This document shows, in pieces, positions 1-11,959 of a DNA stretch of 64,000 nt. The notes beneath the pieces are model-generated. The model was not told the DNA's origin and did no database searches. It saw only the letters and a program-made list of their open reading frames with translations. This stretch comes from Mycoplasmopsis opalescens ATCC 27921 (GTDB lineage: Bacteria > Bacillota_I > Bacilli_A > Mycoplasmatales > Metamycoplasmataceae), in contig NZ_KL544020.1 of NCBI RefSeq assembly GCF_000712185.1, positions 6,234-70,233 of the forward strand. The letters are read 5' to 3'. The translations under genes were made by a program, and so were the position numbers. Each line of letters starts with the position of its first letter. The stretch's first letter is position 1.

Positions 1-138
1 TTGAGCTTTTAACATTTCTTGTTTTGCTCGATAAGTTTTACGTGCTTTGTTAACTAATAAGAAAGAGCCGGCAGCTGCACCAATAACCCCAACTGCTACA
101 ACACCACCGATTAACATTTTTCTTTTTTTACTACCCAT
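1..138 (-). CDS. 5' end of a second membrane-anchored coiled-coil surface protein (truncated by window edge)
   Basis: Only the first 46 codons are inside the window. They start at the ATG complementary to 136-138, with an AGGAG ribosome binding site. The peptide has a basic start (MGSKKRK), one hydrophobic segment at about residues 8-30, then a basic KARKTYRAK stretch. It matches the start of the complete gene ending at 548 at 136 of 138 bases; one change is Ala15 versus Ser15 and the other is silent. This is therefore the second member of a tandem paralog pair on the same strand. The rest of the protein, and whether the reading frame is intact, lies outside the window. Confidence 0.85.
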   Translation of the reverse strand, partial: MGSKKRKMLIGGVVAVGVIGAAAGSFLLVNKARKTYRAKQEMLKAQ

Positions 139-240
139 AATACTCCTAATTTATATATATTATTTATATAGATTATTAGGTATTATTAATAAATAATAAG
201 TAAGATATCATTAAAAAGATATTAACATGCGAAAAAAATG

Positions 241-254
241 TTTTTTTTTTTTTT
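241..254 (-). repeat. Homopolymer tract T14 (A14 on the sense strand) upstream of the surface-protein paralog
   Basis: Fourteen T in a row lie about 100 bases upstream of the start at 138. The matching place upstream of the other paralog has only short broken A/T runs. Homopolymers of this length slip during replication, and in mycoplasma surface-protein genes such tracts can set promoter spacing. A TTGCAC directly precedes the tract on the sense strand, but no convincing -10 box sits at the right distance, so a switching role is only a possibility. Confidence 0.6.
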
Positions 255-499
255 GTGCAACCTTTAGCAAGTTTTTTTAATAATATTTTTTGTAGTTTTT
301 AACATTTATTATCAATTTTTATTATAAAGTTCCGCGGTGGGCTTTTTTAATTCCCTTTCATATATTCTTCAGTTAATGAAAAGTTAAAAAACAGTTAGTT
401 TTTAATGATTATATTTTAAGTTTAATATTTGCTGTTTATAGATTTTTACGCAAAATCATCTATAGTTCACCAAAAATATTTTTAAAATAATAAACAATT

Positions 500-535
500 A
501 AAAATAGAACTTTTTTGTATAAGTTCTATTTTTAA
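500..535 (-). terminator. Terminator of the giant coiled-coil protein gene
   Basis: Inverted repeat AAAAATAGAACTT / AAGTTCTATTTTT with an 8-base loop, just after the stop codon at 548-550. On the minus strand it ends in a T-run. Confidence 0.75.
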
Positions 536-547
536 TTTTGATTATTT

Positions 548-3500
548 TTAACTATTAGCATTATTTACAGCTTCTTGTCATTGTTGTCTATCTTCATCTC
601 TAATGAAACGTTTTGGCAAACCTGTAAGTGCATCGAGATCTTCTGGTTTAATATCTTTAGTAAAGAAGTCTTTTCATTTACCATTTTCATGTGTTTCAAC
701 ATTCTTCTTAGCTTTAATTATCGATTCGAATGAATCAATACCAACAGCAAAGTATTCGATAATATCGTATCTATCGTGTTCTGGATAGTTACTTTCGGCC
801 GCTCTATTTACAATTCATGATAATAACTCAATATTAAACATTTGGTTTACTTTTTGTTTAACCATTGGATGATTGTGAGTTAAGATAATTAACTGTTCAG
901 CAATAGCTTTTTTAGCATATAGTGTATTTGCCTTAATAAAGTCACTGCGGTTCCTTCTAATTCTTTCGCCTTCAACTGATCTTTCATTGATATTTAGAAC
1001 TTGATAAACTTTTTCGATAAACCCGTTGTAATCATAAACTAATTGGGCATTTCTCTTCGTTAAGTAGTAGAAGCTTTGCATTAGTTCTTTTTCAATTTTT
1101 TTGGCTTCATCTTCATTTTGCGCTTTACTAATTCTATCTAGAAAGTAATTAATAATGTCATCTGGCACTTCAGTTGAAAAACTTGTGTTAGGAGTTGATC
1201 TTTTTCCGAGTGTCGTAACTCTGGCAACAACAGGCTTAGTTCATCTTCTCTTACCCTCGTTTTCAGTTTTATCAGCATCGTAATATTTTGCTACAAAATC
1301 ATTGTATTCTTTTTCAACTGCTTTTCACTCTTCCAATGAACTAACGGTGTTTTCTTTACGGATTTTTTGTTTTAAGTTAAATCATTTTTCAGGAATTCCT
1401 GATGTACCTAAATCATCATCAACACCTTTAAATTGAGTTCCATCTTTTCTTTCTAATTTTTGAATCATTGGTGTTTTAATAAGGCTTTGGTGTGTTCCTG
1501 GCTTATCATCAATATTGCCATCATGAGCTTCTTTTTTCAAGTCATTTAATATTGCATCTTCATGTCTTTTAATCTGGGCTTCAATTGTGTTTAATTGTTC
1601 TACACTATTAGCGTCACGAATTAATCCTTCTAATCGATCTAAAGCATAATAATTATCATCACCCTTAAGCGCTTTATCGTATCAACGTTTTAATCCACCT
1701 CTATCACCTGAAAGATCAAGTTTAAATAATTTCTTTTCTCTTTCAATTAATTTATTTTTTTGTTCAAATAATTGGGCTTCATTTTTGATTTTTGCAACTT
1801 GTTCGATTTCAGTAGCAGTTTCAAGTAAATCATTTAATTGCTGTTTTTCAGGATACTTATTATTGATTTTATCGATTTCATTTTTTGCTTCTTCTTTTAC
1901 TGGGGCCATTGAAAAACCCTTTTCTATTTCTTTTTGTAAATCATCTGCTAAAGCAATAAGTTTATCAATGCTGTCTGCTTCATCCCAACGCATAATAAAT
2001 TTTCTTTTTTCTTCTTCGTCTTTTACAAGATTAGTTTTGAATTTAATATCTAATATTATCGGACTCATATTTTCAAATTTCTTATTAAGTTCTTCAGATT
2101 TGCTCAAATTTTCAGCTGATTTTAATTTATCAAGAAGATTTTTATATGCTTGTGAATTTTTTTTGCTTGGATAATCTAAATCATCTAATTTAGCTTTAGC
2201 TGATATTTTTTCTCAACCGAGTTTAGATGTTTTTTCATATTTGGCTTTAATTTGTTCAACTTTCTGCTCAACAACTTTAATTGTATCGCCATTTTGGTAG
2301 TTGATTTGATCGACCTCAGCTTTAATTAATGGTTTTTGATCAGAAATTAAGCCTTGACCATTATAAGAATCGATTTTATTTTTAATATCAACTTTGTAGG
2401 TATCAATAATTTGATGGTGTAATTCACTCACTTTTGAATTTTGTTCATTTGAAGATGGATAAGTTTGATTTAATCTGCTTGTTAAACCATTTTGTTTATC
2501 TTGCGGTAAGCCATTAATCATTTCTTTATATTTTTTAATATCTTCTTTTCATGAAGGCGGAAGAATTCTATTGATTTCATCCACTTCGGTTGCATTATCT
2601 AATAAATTAGAAATGATTTTCTTAGGATCTTTTTCATTATTTAAAGCACTAGGATATTCAAGCATAGCTAAATCGTCTTTAGCTCTTTTCATTGCTGTTT
2701 TAAGATTATTTAATTTTGCACGCATTGGCTCAATGTCGTTTTCATCTCTAATATCTTTAATAGCATTTAATAAAGTTACTTTCGCTGGCGAACTTTCTGA
2801 ATAGCCAATTTCATTTAATGTGGCAACTAAAGCCTTTTTGCTATTTGCTAAAGCATTAGCTTTTTCAATATCGGCTTTAAGATTATCTAAAGTTCGACTA
2901 TCTTGGGCACCATCTAATCTACCTTTAAGTCTGCCAAGCTGTTTTTCATATTTATAGTCATTATTGTCGTAAGAATCTAATGCCGATTTAGTAGCTTCAT
3001 ATTTTTCTGCAAATTTATCAATTTTGTCTGAAACATCATTAATGTTCTTTAAAACATCATTTGCTGTAGGTTCAGTAGCAACCCCTTTTAATTCCATTAA
3101 TAATTTTGCTCTATTTTTGTCTATACCGATTGTATTAAGCTTATTGTAAGCCTTTAAATATTTAGAATTATCTTTTTCAACATAGTTAATGATTTTAGCC
3201 ATATCTTCAGGCTTATCATATTTTACTAATTCGTTTGCTAGTGCATCCTTAACTGACTTAGGCATTATGTCTTCATCAATTTGATTTGCTTTCTTTGCAA
3301 AATCAATTGCTTTAATATAAAGCGGTACTATTTTATCATTGATATCCTTTAATTCTTGTTCAGATTTTACTGATCTTACTGTATTATTAAGGAATTCGTC
3401 AAATGATTTTAAGTTTGCTTTACCATTTTTAGGGTAGTCTAGCGAGCTATTTTTTTCAATATATTTACCACTATTTTCATCATCTGCTCAGAAGCGATCT

Positions 3501-6500
3501 AATTCTTTTTTAATGCCTGAAATTTTAGATTCAACTTGTTCTGCATCTGCAACATCATTTTTTGTTTCTAATTCTTCTGTTAAGTTTTTTGCAATAAGAA
3601 TATCTCCGCTAAAAGTAGTTTTTAGCCTGTTAACAATTTCTGTATCTTTTTTAATTAACTCAACAATATTTTGTAAGTCAGCAACTTGAGTGGTTTTATT
3701 AACTTTAGTTTTTAATGAATTTTTAAGGTCATCGATTTTATTATTTACTAATGCAATATGTTCTTTTTCTTTTTCAGAAGCATTCTCTTTTTTAACATGT
3801 TCTATTTTTTCAATTAATTTATATGCTTCATCATATTTATTGATTTCATTAGTGATGAAATCTTTAATATTTGTATCATCTTTTGAAGCTAAAGATTTAA
3901 GTAAATTATTTTTAGCATCACCTTCATCGAAAGTATTAATTGTGCTTGTTGCGCTTTGAAGATCATTTTTTAAATCTTCTAAAGTTTGCTTATATTGTTT
4001 AATTGTTTCTTCTGTTGTGCTTTCAGTGATTGAAGAAGCAAACTTAGTTTTTAATTGCTCTTTTGTGGCTTTAGAAATTGCTTCATTTTCACCATTATTA
4101 GGATAAGGTAATTCATCAATTAATTTATTTATTAAAAATTTAGTGGTAGCTAATTTTTCGTCCTTTTTTGCCTTCTCTACAGCACTTTTAAGATCATTTG
4201 TTTTTTTAGTAATTTCTGCAATAGGATCATTATCTGAAATGGTTTCATTTGTATTAATTGCTTGCTCCAAAGTAGAAATAATTTCTGTATAACTGTCTTT
4301 AATATCAGTATTTTTAAGAAAATATAATACACTTTTAGCTACTTTAACTTGTTCATCATGTTCAACTCATGCTTTATCTAATCGTTTTTTAAATTCAGAA
4401 ATTTCTTCTCTTGCCTTTTCACGAAACGCATCAACTTTAGTTTTTTGTGTTTTTTTAGCTTCTGTATCAGAACCATCAATAATAGTTTGAGTTTCATTAA
4501 TAAGCGCTTCAGTTTCGGTTTTTAATTTTTTCATTGATTCATCGTTGCTTGTTAATGAATCTTTAATTTTTTTCAAGGCTTCAAGTGATTGATTTAATGA
4601 TTGTGTTTGTTGTTTAGCAAGATTTTCTTTTGCTTGAGCTAATTTTGTTTTTAGATCATTTAATTTAGATTCAAGATCTGCTTTCGTATTGTTAATTGAA
4701 GGTGCTTTATCATCACTAACTTCTGCTAATGCTGTTTTTAAATCAGCTACTAAATCCGGATATTCAGCTTCGTATTTGTTAATGAAATCTTTAACTGAAG
4801 GAATTTCTTGTTTGATTTGATCAATAACAGCTTTTTTCTCGTTATTAACGGCTTCATATTTAGTTTTAGCAGATTTTAGTTTTTCTTCAAATTCTTTTAT
4901 TAATGTGTCTAATTCATCTTTAGAATCGTAGTTATGAATATCATTAGCTTTAGTTACTAATTCTTGAACTTCTTTTTTGTTTGGTTCATATTCATTTTCT
5001 GTAGGCATTGATTTTAATGCTTCATTTGCTTGAGTTTTTAATTTGTCTAATTCTTCAAATTTTGTTTTAAATTCATTGTCAATTGCTTCTTTTTTTGTTT
5101 CAATTGTTTCTTTAAATGTTTTTAAATCTTGATTAATTTCATTTAATTTTGCATTATCAAATTCATTAAGTTTGTCACTTGTATTTGTTTCAAAATCTTG
5201 AATTTTTTTCTCAATATCAGCTATTAAATTTTTATATCTTTCTGCACCTTTACCGATTTGGTTATCATTAATGGCGCTTAATTGTTGTTTTTTATTTTCA
5301 ATTTCTGTTTTTAAGTTAGTAATTTCATCAATAATTTTTCTTTTTTTCTGAGCTATAGCATCTTCAGCCTTTTTAGCTTCATCACTAAGATTTTTATTTG
5401 CTTCAATTATCTTATTATTGTCAATTTGATCTAGTGCTTTTTTAGCTTCATCAATTGCCTTATCTAAATTATTTTTAAGATCTTGATCATAAAGATCTGG
5501 ATTTTTATTAATTTCTTCTTTAATTTTCTCAGCTTTTTGTACTTCTAAAGAAAGTTTATCAATAAGCTCTTTGGTTTTTTTTGCGTCTTCTAAAGCTTGG
5601 TTGGCTTCTTTTTCAAGACCTTTTAATTCATCTACATCAGTTGTGTTTTTTACTTTATCTTCAATTTCTTTAATTTTTTTAGCTAAATCTTCAGCTATTT
5701 TGTCATATTTAGGATCTTTTAATTCTTTATTATGATATTCATTAGCTTTATCAATGTTATTTTTGATATTTTGTTGTATACCGTCAGAAGTATTCGATCA
5801 AGCATTATTAACTTCATCATAAATTCGAGCTAATTCTTCTTTAGCTCTATTAATTTTTTCCTGTGTAGAAGCTGGATTTTCTAAAACTTCTTTAGCTTTT
5901 GTAATTTCATTACCTAGTTTATTTTTCAACTCAAAAGTATCTGGTAAACGATTCAATAATTCCTTTGAAACAACAATTTGATCCGCTAAAACAATTGATT
6001 GATTTAATAATTTAATTAATTCTTCAGCTCTTGCTTTAGTTGCTTTTAGATCTCCTTTATTTAAGCTTTCATCATATTGTTTTTTCAATTTATTTTGTTC
6101 ATCTTTAAAATAGGCAATTTTTTTAGGGGCAATTAGTTTATATTTATCAATGAATTGATTTAATTTCTCATCAAAAACTTGAATTTCTTGTAATGTTTTT
6201 TCATTAATTTGATCAGTTTCCACTAATTCATTTTTTAATTCTTTTGTTTTTGATTTTACTTTTTTAGCTGTAGCTAAATAGTTTTCATCTTGTTCATCTA
6301 CTTCTTTATTAAGAGAATTAACATCATTTGCTATGTCTGTGTAATATTTTTTGTCTAATAATTTAGCATTATTAGCTCAGTCTTTTAATTCTTTTTGAGC
6401 TTTTAACATTTCTTGTTTTGCTCGATAAGTTTTACGTGCTTTGTTAACTAATAAGAAAGAGCCGGCAGCTGCACCAATAACCCCAACTGATACAACTCCA

Positions 6501-6532
6501 CCGATTAACATTTTTCTTTTTTTACTACCCAT
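548..6532 (-). CDS. Giant membrane-anchored coiled-coil surface protein
   Basis: A single frame of 1994 codons runs through many TGA (Trp) codons. I checked the two largest apparent gaps (5009-5797 and 1169-1681) codon by codon and found no other stop. The start is ATG after AGGAG, giving a basic N-terminus and one transmembrane or signal-anchor helix (about residues 8-30) without a lipobox Cys. Nearly all the rest is Lys/Glu/Asp/Leu/Asn-rich helix with recurring ALxxLKxxLxxAK-like heptads, so a long extracellular rod is expected. The last ~350 residues are less repetitive and richer in aromatic residues. It resembles the large repeat-containing surface proteins of hominis-group mycoplasmas, but I cannot assign it to a named family. 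A paralog follows directly downstream. Confidence 0.85.
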
Positions 6533-6755
6533 AATACTCCTAATTTATATACATTATTTAATTATTTATATATATTGTTAGCTAATTATTATTAATAAAT
6601 AAATAAAAAATAATTAAAAATATGTTAATAGACGAAAAAAATTATTTTTTTTATTTTTACGTTACTTTTAGCAAGTTTTTTTATATTATTTTTTGTAGTT
6701 TTCACTATTTTTTAATAATTTTTATTATTATGAACTGATTTACAATTTTTTTAAA

Positions 6756-6783
6756 TAAAAATACGCAATTAAGCGTATTTGTT
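6756..6783 (-). terminator. Terminator of rpsB-tsf
   Basis: AAATACGC / GCGTATTT hairpin with a short AATTAA loop just after the tsf stop, followed by A/T-rich sequence on the minus strand. Confidence 0.8.
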
Positions 6784-6800
6784 TTTTGCTAGATTGACTA

Positions 6801-7676
6801 TTACACAGTCATTTGAGCAGCAACTTCAGCGGCGAAATCACTCTCAACTTTTTCAATACCTTCTCCAACTAAGTATCTTTGAGCAGCAACTAATGTTAAT
6901 TTTGCTCTCTTAAGGTATTCTTCAATTGTAACCGATTCGTCAAGCATTAAAGGTTGTTTAACTAAAACAACTTCAGCGATTTTTTTGTTCATATGACCTT
7001 CTTTGATCATTTGTTGAACTTTTTCTGGTTTTTTATCAAAGTTGTCTGGAACTTTAAATTCGCTTTCAAAAACAGCTAATTTTTCAGCTGGAATTTCTTC
7101 TGGGAAGATGTAATCAGGTTTCATAGCTGCCAAGTGCATTGCAACATTTCTTGCAACCTCAGCGTTTTCACCTTTTACTTTAACAACAGCTGCAATTTGT
7201 CCAGTGATATGTGTATAGTGAGCAATGCTTTCGTTTTCGTTTGCAACATAATTTACAAAACGGCGGAATGAAATTTTTTCACCAATTTTAGCGGTTAATG
7301 ATTCAATAGCCTCAGCCACTGTTTCGCCTGAAGGTAATTTAACTTCTAAAGCTTCTTCGGTTGTTTGTGAATTCGTTTTTAATAAAGCTTCACCAATAAG
7401 GTTAACTATTTTTTTGAAATCTTCGTTTTTTGCTACGAAGTCTGTTTCACAGTTAATTTCGAACATAACTGCGTGTTTGCCTTCTGCAAATGTTGCGGTA
7501 AGGCCTTCTGCACTAATACGTCCAGCTTTTTTAGCTGCTTTAATTTTTCCGTTTTTCTTTAATCAGCTAATAGCTTTTTCAACGTCTCAGTCACTTTCTT
7601 CAAGCGCTTTTTTACAGTCCATCATACCACCATTGGTACGGTCACGCAATTCTTTAATAAGTGCCATTTTATCCAT
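6801..7676 (-). CDS. tsf: Translation elongation factor Ts
   Basis: The 291-residue product is the guanine-nucleotide exchange factor for EF-Tu. The N-terminal UBA-like part (LIKELRDRTNGGMMDCKKAL) and the EF-Tu contact motif CETDFVAKNEDF are plain, and the length is normal for the family. The start at 7676 is chosen because AAGGAGAA lies 7 bases upstream; the alternative ATG three codons in, giving MALIKELR, is closer to the usual family start. TGA encodes Trp twice near residues 30-40. It lies 22 bases after rpsB in the usual rpsB-tsf operon, and a strong terminator follows. Confidence 0.97.
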
Positions 7677-7698
7677 AGTTATTCTCCTTTTTCATTAA

Positions 7699-8628
7699 TT
7701 AAGCTTCTTTATTTTCTGAAGTTTGATCTTCAACTTTAGCTCTTGAGTAAACTCTTTTATTTTCGCCTTCAGCTGATCTTTCGCCTCTTGGACGGAAGTT
7801 ATTTTCAGCTTGAGCTGGTTTTTCGAATTTAGGTAATTCGATTAATTCATCTGCTTTATAGGCAAATTTTTCTTTTCCACCACGACCTACTGCAATAGCA
7901 TCAGCTAAAATTGTAATGATTAAAGTAATACTTTTAGCAGAGTCATCATTAGCTGGAATACCAAAATCTACTAAATCCGGATCTGTATTTGAGTCAATAA
8001 TACCGATAACTTTTACACCTTTACGACGAGCTTCTTTAACAGCGATTAAATCAGTGTTTGGGTCAGCGACAATCATGAATGTTGGAATACCCTTCATGTT
8101 ACGAATACCATCAAGGTTTTTGTGCAATTTATCTAATTCTTTTTGTAAAAGAATTTTTTCTTTTTTAGTTCTACCTTCAAAATTATTTTCAGCTTGTCTT
8201 TCTAATTCTTCCATGTAGCTTACACGTTTAAAAATTGTGCTTGAGTTTGTTAATGTACCACCTAATCAACGGTCAGTTACATAAAAACTGTTTGTTCTTA
8301 ATGCATTATCTTTAATTGTTTCTTTAGCTTGTTTTTTAGTTCCGACAAAAATAAAGCTTGCTCTTGGGTTTTTAGCAACGAATTTTAATAAAATGTTGTA
8401 AGCGAATTCAAGTCTTTGAATTGTAGCTTGTGAGTTGATGATGTGAATTCCTCTTTTAGTTTGTGGGTAAAGGAAATCTTTCATTTTTGGGTTTCATTGG
8501 CTTTTTTTGTGGCCAAAATATGTACCAGCTTCTAATAATTTTTTTTTAGAAACGATTGATCTTTTAATTTCTTTTTCTTTTGCTTCTTCAGCAGCTTTAA
8601 CTACTTTTTTTTCTGTATTTTCTACCAT
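7699..8628 (-). CDS. rpsB: 30S ribosomal protein S2
   Basis: The 309-residue product is the small-subunit protein S2. The N-terminal signature [19 protein letters not shown] and the C-terminal [20 protein letters not shown] stretch are typical. A lysine/glutamate-rich N-terminal extension and a charged C-terminal tail (about residues 250-309) make it longer than the ~260 residues usual in other bacteria, as in other mycoplasmas. RBS is AAGGAAAA. Two Trp positions are TGA. It heads the operon with tsf, and its leader can fold into two hairpins (8686-8752), which could mark autoregulation. Confidence 0.97.
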
Positions 8629-8685
8629 AAATATTTTCCTTTCTGAATTGAATTTTTAGTTTGTTAATCGTGGGTTTACTTCGAA

Positions 8686-8752
8686 CATCCAGTATTCTTT
8701 CACAGAACACAACCGGATGAATTCATAAACTTGTGTTTCTTCAATTTATGAA
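8686..8752 (-). promoter_or_regulatory. Structured 5' leader of rpsB: two hairpins
   Basis: On the minus strand the leader contains TTCATAAA / TTTATGAA (8722-8752) and CATCCGGT / ACTGGATG (8686-8719), the latter an 8-bp stem with one G-U pair. They lie 58-125 bases upstream of the rpsB start. Ribosomal-protein operons are often autoregulated through such leaders. Whether S2 binds here is inference. Confidence 0.5.
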
Positions 8753-8864
8753 GTAAATAAAAATTCTTAAGAATTATATATATTTAAGTAAAAAAAGCAA
8801 ATAAAATTGATTTTATATATAAAGATAACGAAAAAAAATGAATATCATTATACTGATCTATATA

Positions 8865-8907
8865 TTTGTCGCCAAAACAACTGTGCTACAGCAGTTTTGG
8901 GGACAAA
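8865..8907. repeat. Dispersed palindromic repeat, copy 1
   Basis: TTTGTCgCCAAAAC ... CTGTGCTACAG ... GTTTTGGgGACAAA. Outer arms are near-perfect inverted repeats around the CTGTgctACAG core shared with copies throughout the window. Confidence 0.8.
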
Positions 8908-9000
8908 AATGTAAATATTACTTTTTTTGCTATCTTACTAAATTTTTTATATTTAAAAAAAACAAAATAATTATTTTATAATTATATAGAAGGAGATATT

Positions 9001-9349
9001 ATGAACAAATCATCACTACAAAAATTAAAACAAGAAAATAATAGAATCTTGCAATTAAACATTGCTTTTTAGTTCTAATATTTTTTTGTTTGTTTTTAAT
9101 GTAGCTTTAAGTGGAATTAATGCAGATAGAGCCCATGGTTTTGATTCACAATATGTAGCCATGATTATTGATGGAGTATTTTCTATTTTGACTTCATTAG
9201 ACGCATTTGGTGCTTGAATTGCATTAATTATATTTAAGTTAAGATTTATTCATAGCTTCACCATATTGAAGAATCACTTCTTCCATCGATTTTTTAGCGG
9301 TTTCAATAATTGTTTTTGGTTTAAACCTATTTTCATATGTAGCTACTAA
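9001..9349 (+). pseudogene. Broken membrane-protein gene
   Basis: A promoter, a good RBS and an ATG are intact, but the frame stops after 23 codons at 9070-9072. One frame over, coding continues at once (SSNIFLFVFNVALSGINA, then IIDGVFSILTSLDAFGAWI with TGA as Trp) to a TAA at 9347-9349. A single-base indel in the TTTTT run at 9066-9070 would rejoin them. The combined product would be about 115 residues with two or three hydrophobic segments. The last ~35 residues look odd and may be out of frame too. I do not recognise the family; a sequencing error is also possible. Confidence 0.55.
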
Positions 9350-9460
9350 AAAAAGAGTTGAATAACAGCAAAAAAGTATATAAAAAAACATTAGCTATTT
9401 TTCCTAAAATGACTATTTTATAGAAGTTTTAGCTAAAAAATAAATCCGTAAAGGAGCATT

Positions 9461-11959
9461 ATGGCATTAGACAAGACCTTTAACCCAACAGAATTTGAAA
9501 AAGATATTGCTAAAAAGTGACGTAAAAAACGTTTTTTTAGCTTACATGATGAAACCAAAAAACCTTTTACAATATTATTACCTCCGCCAAACGTGACGGG
9601 AAAACTACATATTGGGCATGCTTTAAATGTGTACATTCAAGATACAATTATTCGTTATAAAAAATTATCTAATTATGATGTGTTTTTTGTAGCTGGAAGT
9701 GATCATGCGGGCATAGCAACCCAAAGTAAGGTTGAAAATCATTTAGTTAACACAATTGGCAAAAATCGTCATGATTTAGGCAGAGAAGAATTTATTAAAA
9801 AAGTTTGGGAATGAAAAGAAGAATATGGGTCATTAATTCATAATCAATGAGATGCTTTAGGTTTGGGATTAGATTATGAAAGAGAACGTTTTACTTTAGA
9901 TGAAAAATCAAATCAAGCTGTAAATAAGGCATTTGTAGATTTTTATAACCGCGGATTAATTTACAAAGGAACAAAAGCAATCAATTATGATCCGATTTTG
10001 AAAACAGCAATATCAAACATTGAGGTTATAAACAAACCTACTGAACAGGATATGCTTTATATCAAATATCCTTATGCTGATGAACCAACTAAATATCTGA
10101 CAATCGCAACTGTAAGACCTGAAACAATGCTTAGTGATGTTGCAATCATTTACAATCCAAATGATAAAAGATACAAGCATTTAGACGGTTTAAAAATTAA
10201 GCATCCACTCCTAGGTACAATTATTCCTTTAATCGCAGATGAATATGCAAATATTGATTTCGGGAGCGGTTTAATGAAAGTTTCAGCACATGCTGAAGCA
10301 GATGTGGAAATCATTAAAAAACATAATCTTGAATTGCGTGAGACTATTGACACAGATGGCTTAATTAATTGCCCGAATAGTCAATTTCATAGAATGGAAA
10401 GGTTTGAAGCTCGCAAAGCCATTACAAAATTTTTAAGCGACAATAATTTTGTTGTAAAAATTACCAAAACCACTTCAAATGTGGGTTATTCGGAACGTTC
10501 AAATGCACCAGTTGAAACACTTGTAATGCCTCAATGGTTTGTTAAAATGGATGAACTAGCAAAGTTAATTTTAGATGATTTAGCAAGCATTGAAAGTGTT
10601 AAATTTTATCCTAAACGCTTTAAAAATACCTTAAAAACATGGATGGAAAATGTGCACGACTGAACTATTAGCCGCCAGTTATGATGAGGTCACCGTATCC
10701 CAGCTTGATATAAAGATAGTGAAATGAAAGTTCAAGAATCTTGTCCAGGAGAAGGCTGAAAACAAGATGAAGACGTTTTAGATACATGATTCAGTAGTGG
10801 TTTAGCTCCGTTCTCATTCTTAGGTTGACCGCTAGAAGAAAATAAAAAAATGCTCCAAAGATACTTCCCTACTAGCACTTTAGTAACAGGATACGATATC
10901 ATTTTCTTTTGAGTTGCCCGTATGTATTTCTTTTCAAAAGCTTTTATGAAATCTAAACCTTTTAATGATGTCATTTTAACTGGTTTAGTACGTGATAGTC
11001 AAGGTAGAAAAATGTCTAAGTCGCTAAATAACGGTATTGATCCTATTGATTTAATTAACAAATATGGGTCAGATGCTTTAAGATGATTTTTAATAACTAA
11101 TACATCACACGGATTAGATATTCGCTTTAATGAACAAAAAATTGAAGCGGCTTGAGGACTTGGCAATAAATTATGAAATATCGCTAGATTTATTGAATCA
11201 CTCCCAAATGATAATAACTCTAAATTGTCAATTTATGATAAGTGAATAAATAATCAGTTAAATAAGCTTCAACTTAAAATTTCTAAAGCATTTAATCGCT
11301 ATGAATTCACTATCATGGGCAGAGAATTGATGCAATTTATATATACAGATTTTTCTAGTTGATATGTTGAGTTCTTAAAGCTCTCGCCAAACAAAGAACA
11401 AGCCTTGTTAATGTTTAAAAAATTACTTCAAATAATGCATCCATTTATGCCTTTTGTAACTGATTATTTACACCAAAAAATCTATAGTACTGAGGTTTTA
11501 GACACAATATTTGAAGAAGTAAAAATTAGTAGAGCAAAAAGTATTGATGATGTTAATTCACTTATTAAAATCATCCAAATTTTAAGAAAACACCGTGAAG
11601 AAAGACAAATTAGTAAAAAAGAAGTAATTTACTATTCAACAAATTACAATCTAAATTCTTTAATGGTTGAAGTAATTAAAAAGTTAGCTAATGCAGAATT
11701 AAAAAATAATGAAGATGTACTTTATATAAGCGACAAAATTAGTGTTTTTGTTGCCCAAAGTGAAGAAGAAAAAGAAAAATTAGTTCAAGAAATTAAAGAT
11801 CATTTAACTTATTTAGAAAGCGAAATTAATCGTGCTCAAAATATGCTAAATAATCCATCATTTGTTGCCAAAGCGCCTGTGGCTAAGGTAAATTTGGAAC
11901 AAGAAAAACTAAAGAAACTTCTTGCTGAATACGAACAGTATAAGGAGAAAATCAAATAA
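9461..11959 (+). CDS. valS: Valyl-tRNA synthetase
   Basis: The 832-residue class Ia aminoacyl-tRNA synthetase charges tRNA-Val. [16 protein letters not shown] near residue 50 holds the HIGH motif and KMSKS is at residues 517-521. Between them lies the editing (CP1) domain, with [12 protein letters not shown], and the C-terminal ~60 residues form the coiled-coil arm. The start follows AAAGGAG. Many Trp codons are TGA, which breaks the apparent frame. The stop overlaps the next gene's start (TAATG), so valS and folD are translationally coupled. Confidence 0.97.

Larger units (their letters stand above)
139..547. other. Intergenic region between the two surface-protein paralogs
   Basis: No gene is seen. 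The region holds the terminator of the upstream paralog (500-535) and the upstream region of the downstream paralog. It includes a run of 14 T (241-254; A14 on the sense strand, about 100 bases ahead of the start). Blocks such as TAGCAAGTTTTTTTA at 267-281 recur in the gap upstream of the other paralog (near 6666-6680), so the duplication included the 5' flank. A short GC-richer patch (CCGCGGTGGGC, about 331-341) stands out but belongs to nothing I recognise. Confidence 0.6.
8629..9000. other. Divergent intergenic region between rpsB and a broken membrane-protein gene
   Basis: It contains the rpsB leader hairpins, one copy of the dispersed palindromic repeat (8865-8907), and for the plus strand a -10 box TATAAT (8977-8982) followed by an AAGGAG ribosome binding site (8991-8996). 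No intact gene is seen. Confidence 0.6.

Noticed and set aside
328-349. CCGCGGTGGGC patch recalling a T-box core (ACCGCGG on the minus strand)
   Set aside because: The full GGTGGnACCGCG motif, specifier stem and a downstream synthetase or amino-acid gene are missing.
2571-3959. Plus-strand open frames opposite the giant coiled-coil gene (for example near 2571 and 3690)
   Set aside because: They are antisense shadows of Lys/Glu-rich codons (Phe/Leu/Ser-rich, no RBS).
548-6532. A cluster of seven separate small genes on the minus strand
   Set aside because: All lie in one frame and are separated only by TGA, which is Trp here; no other stop occurs.
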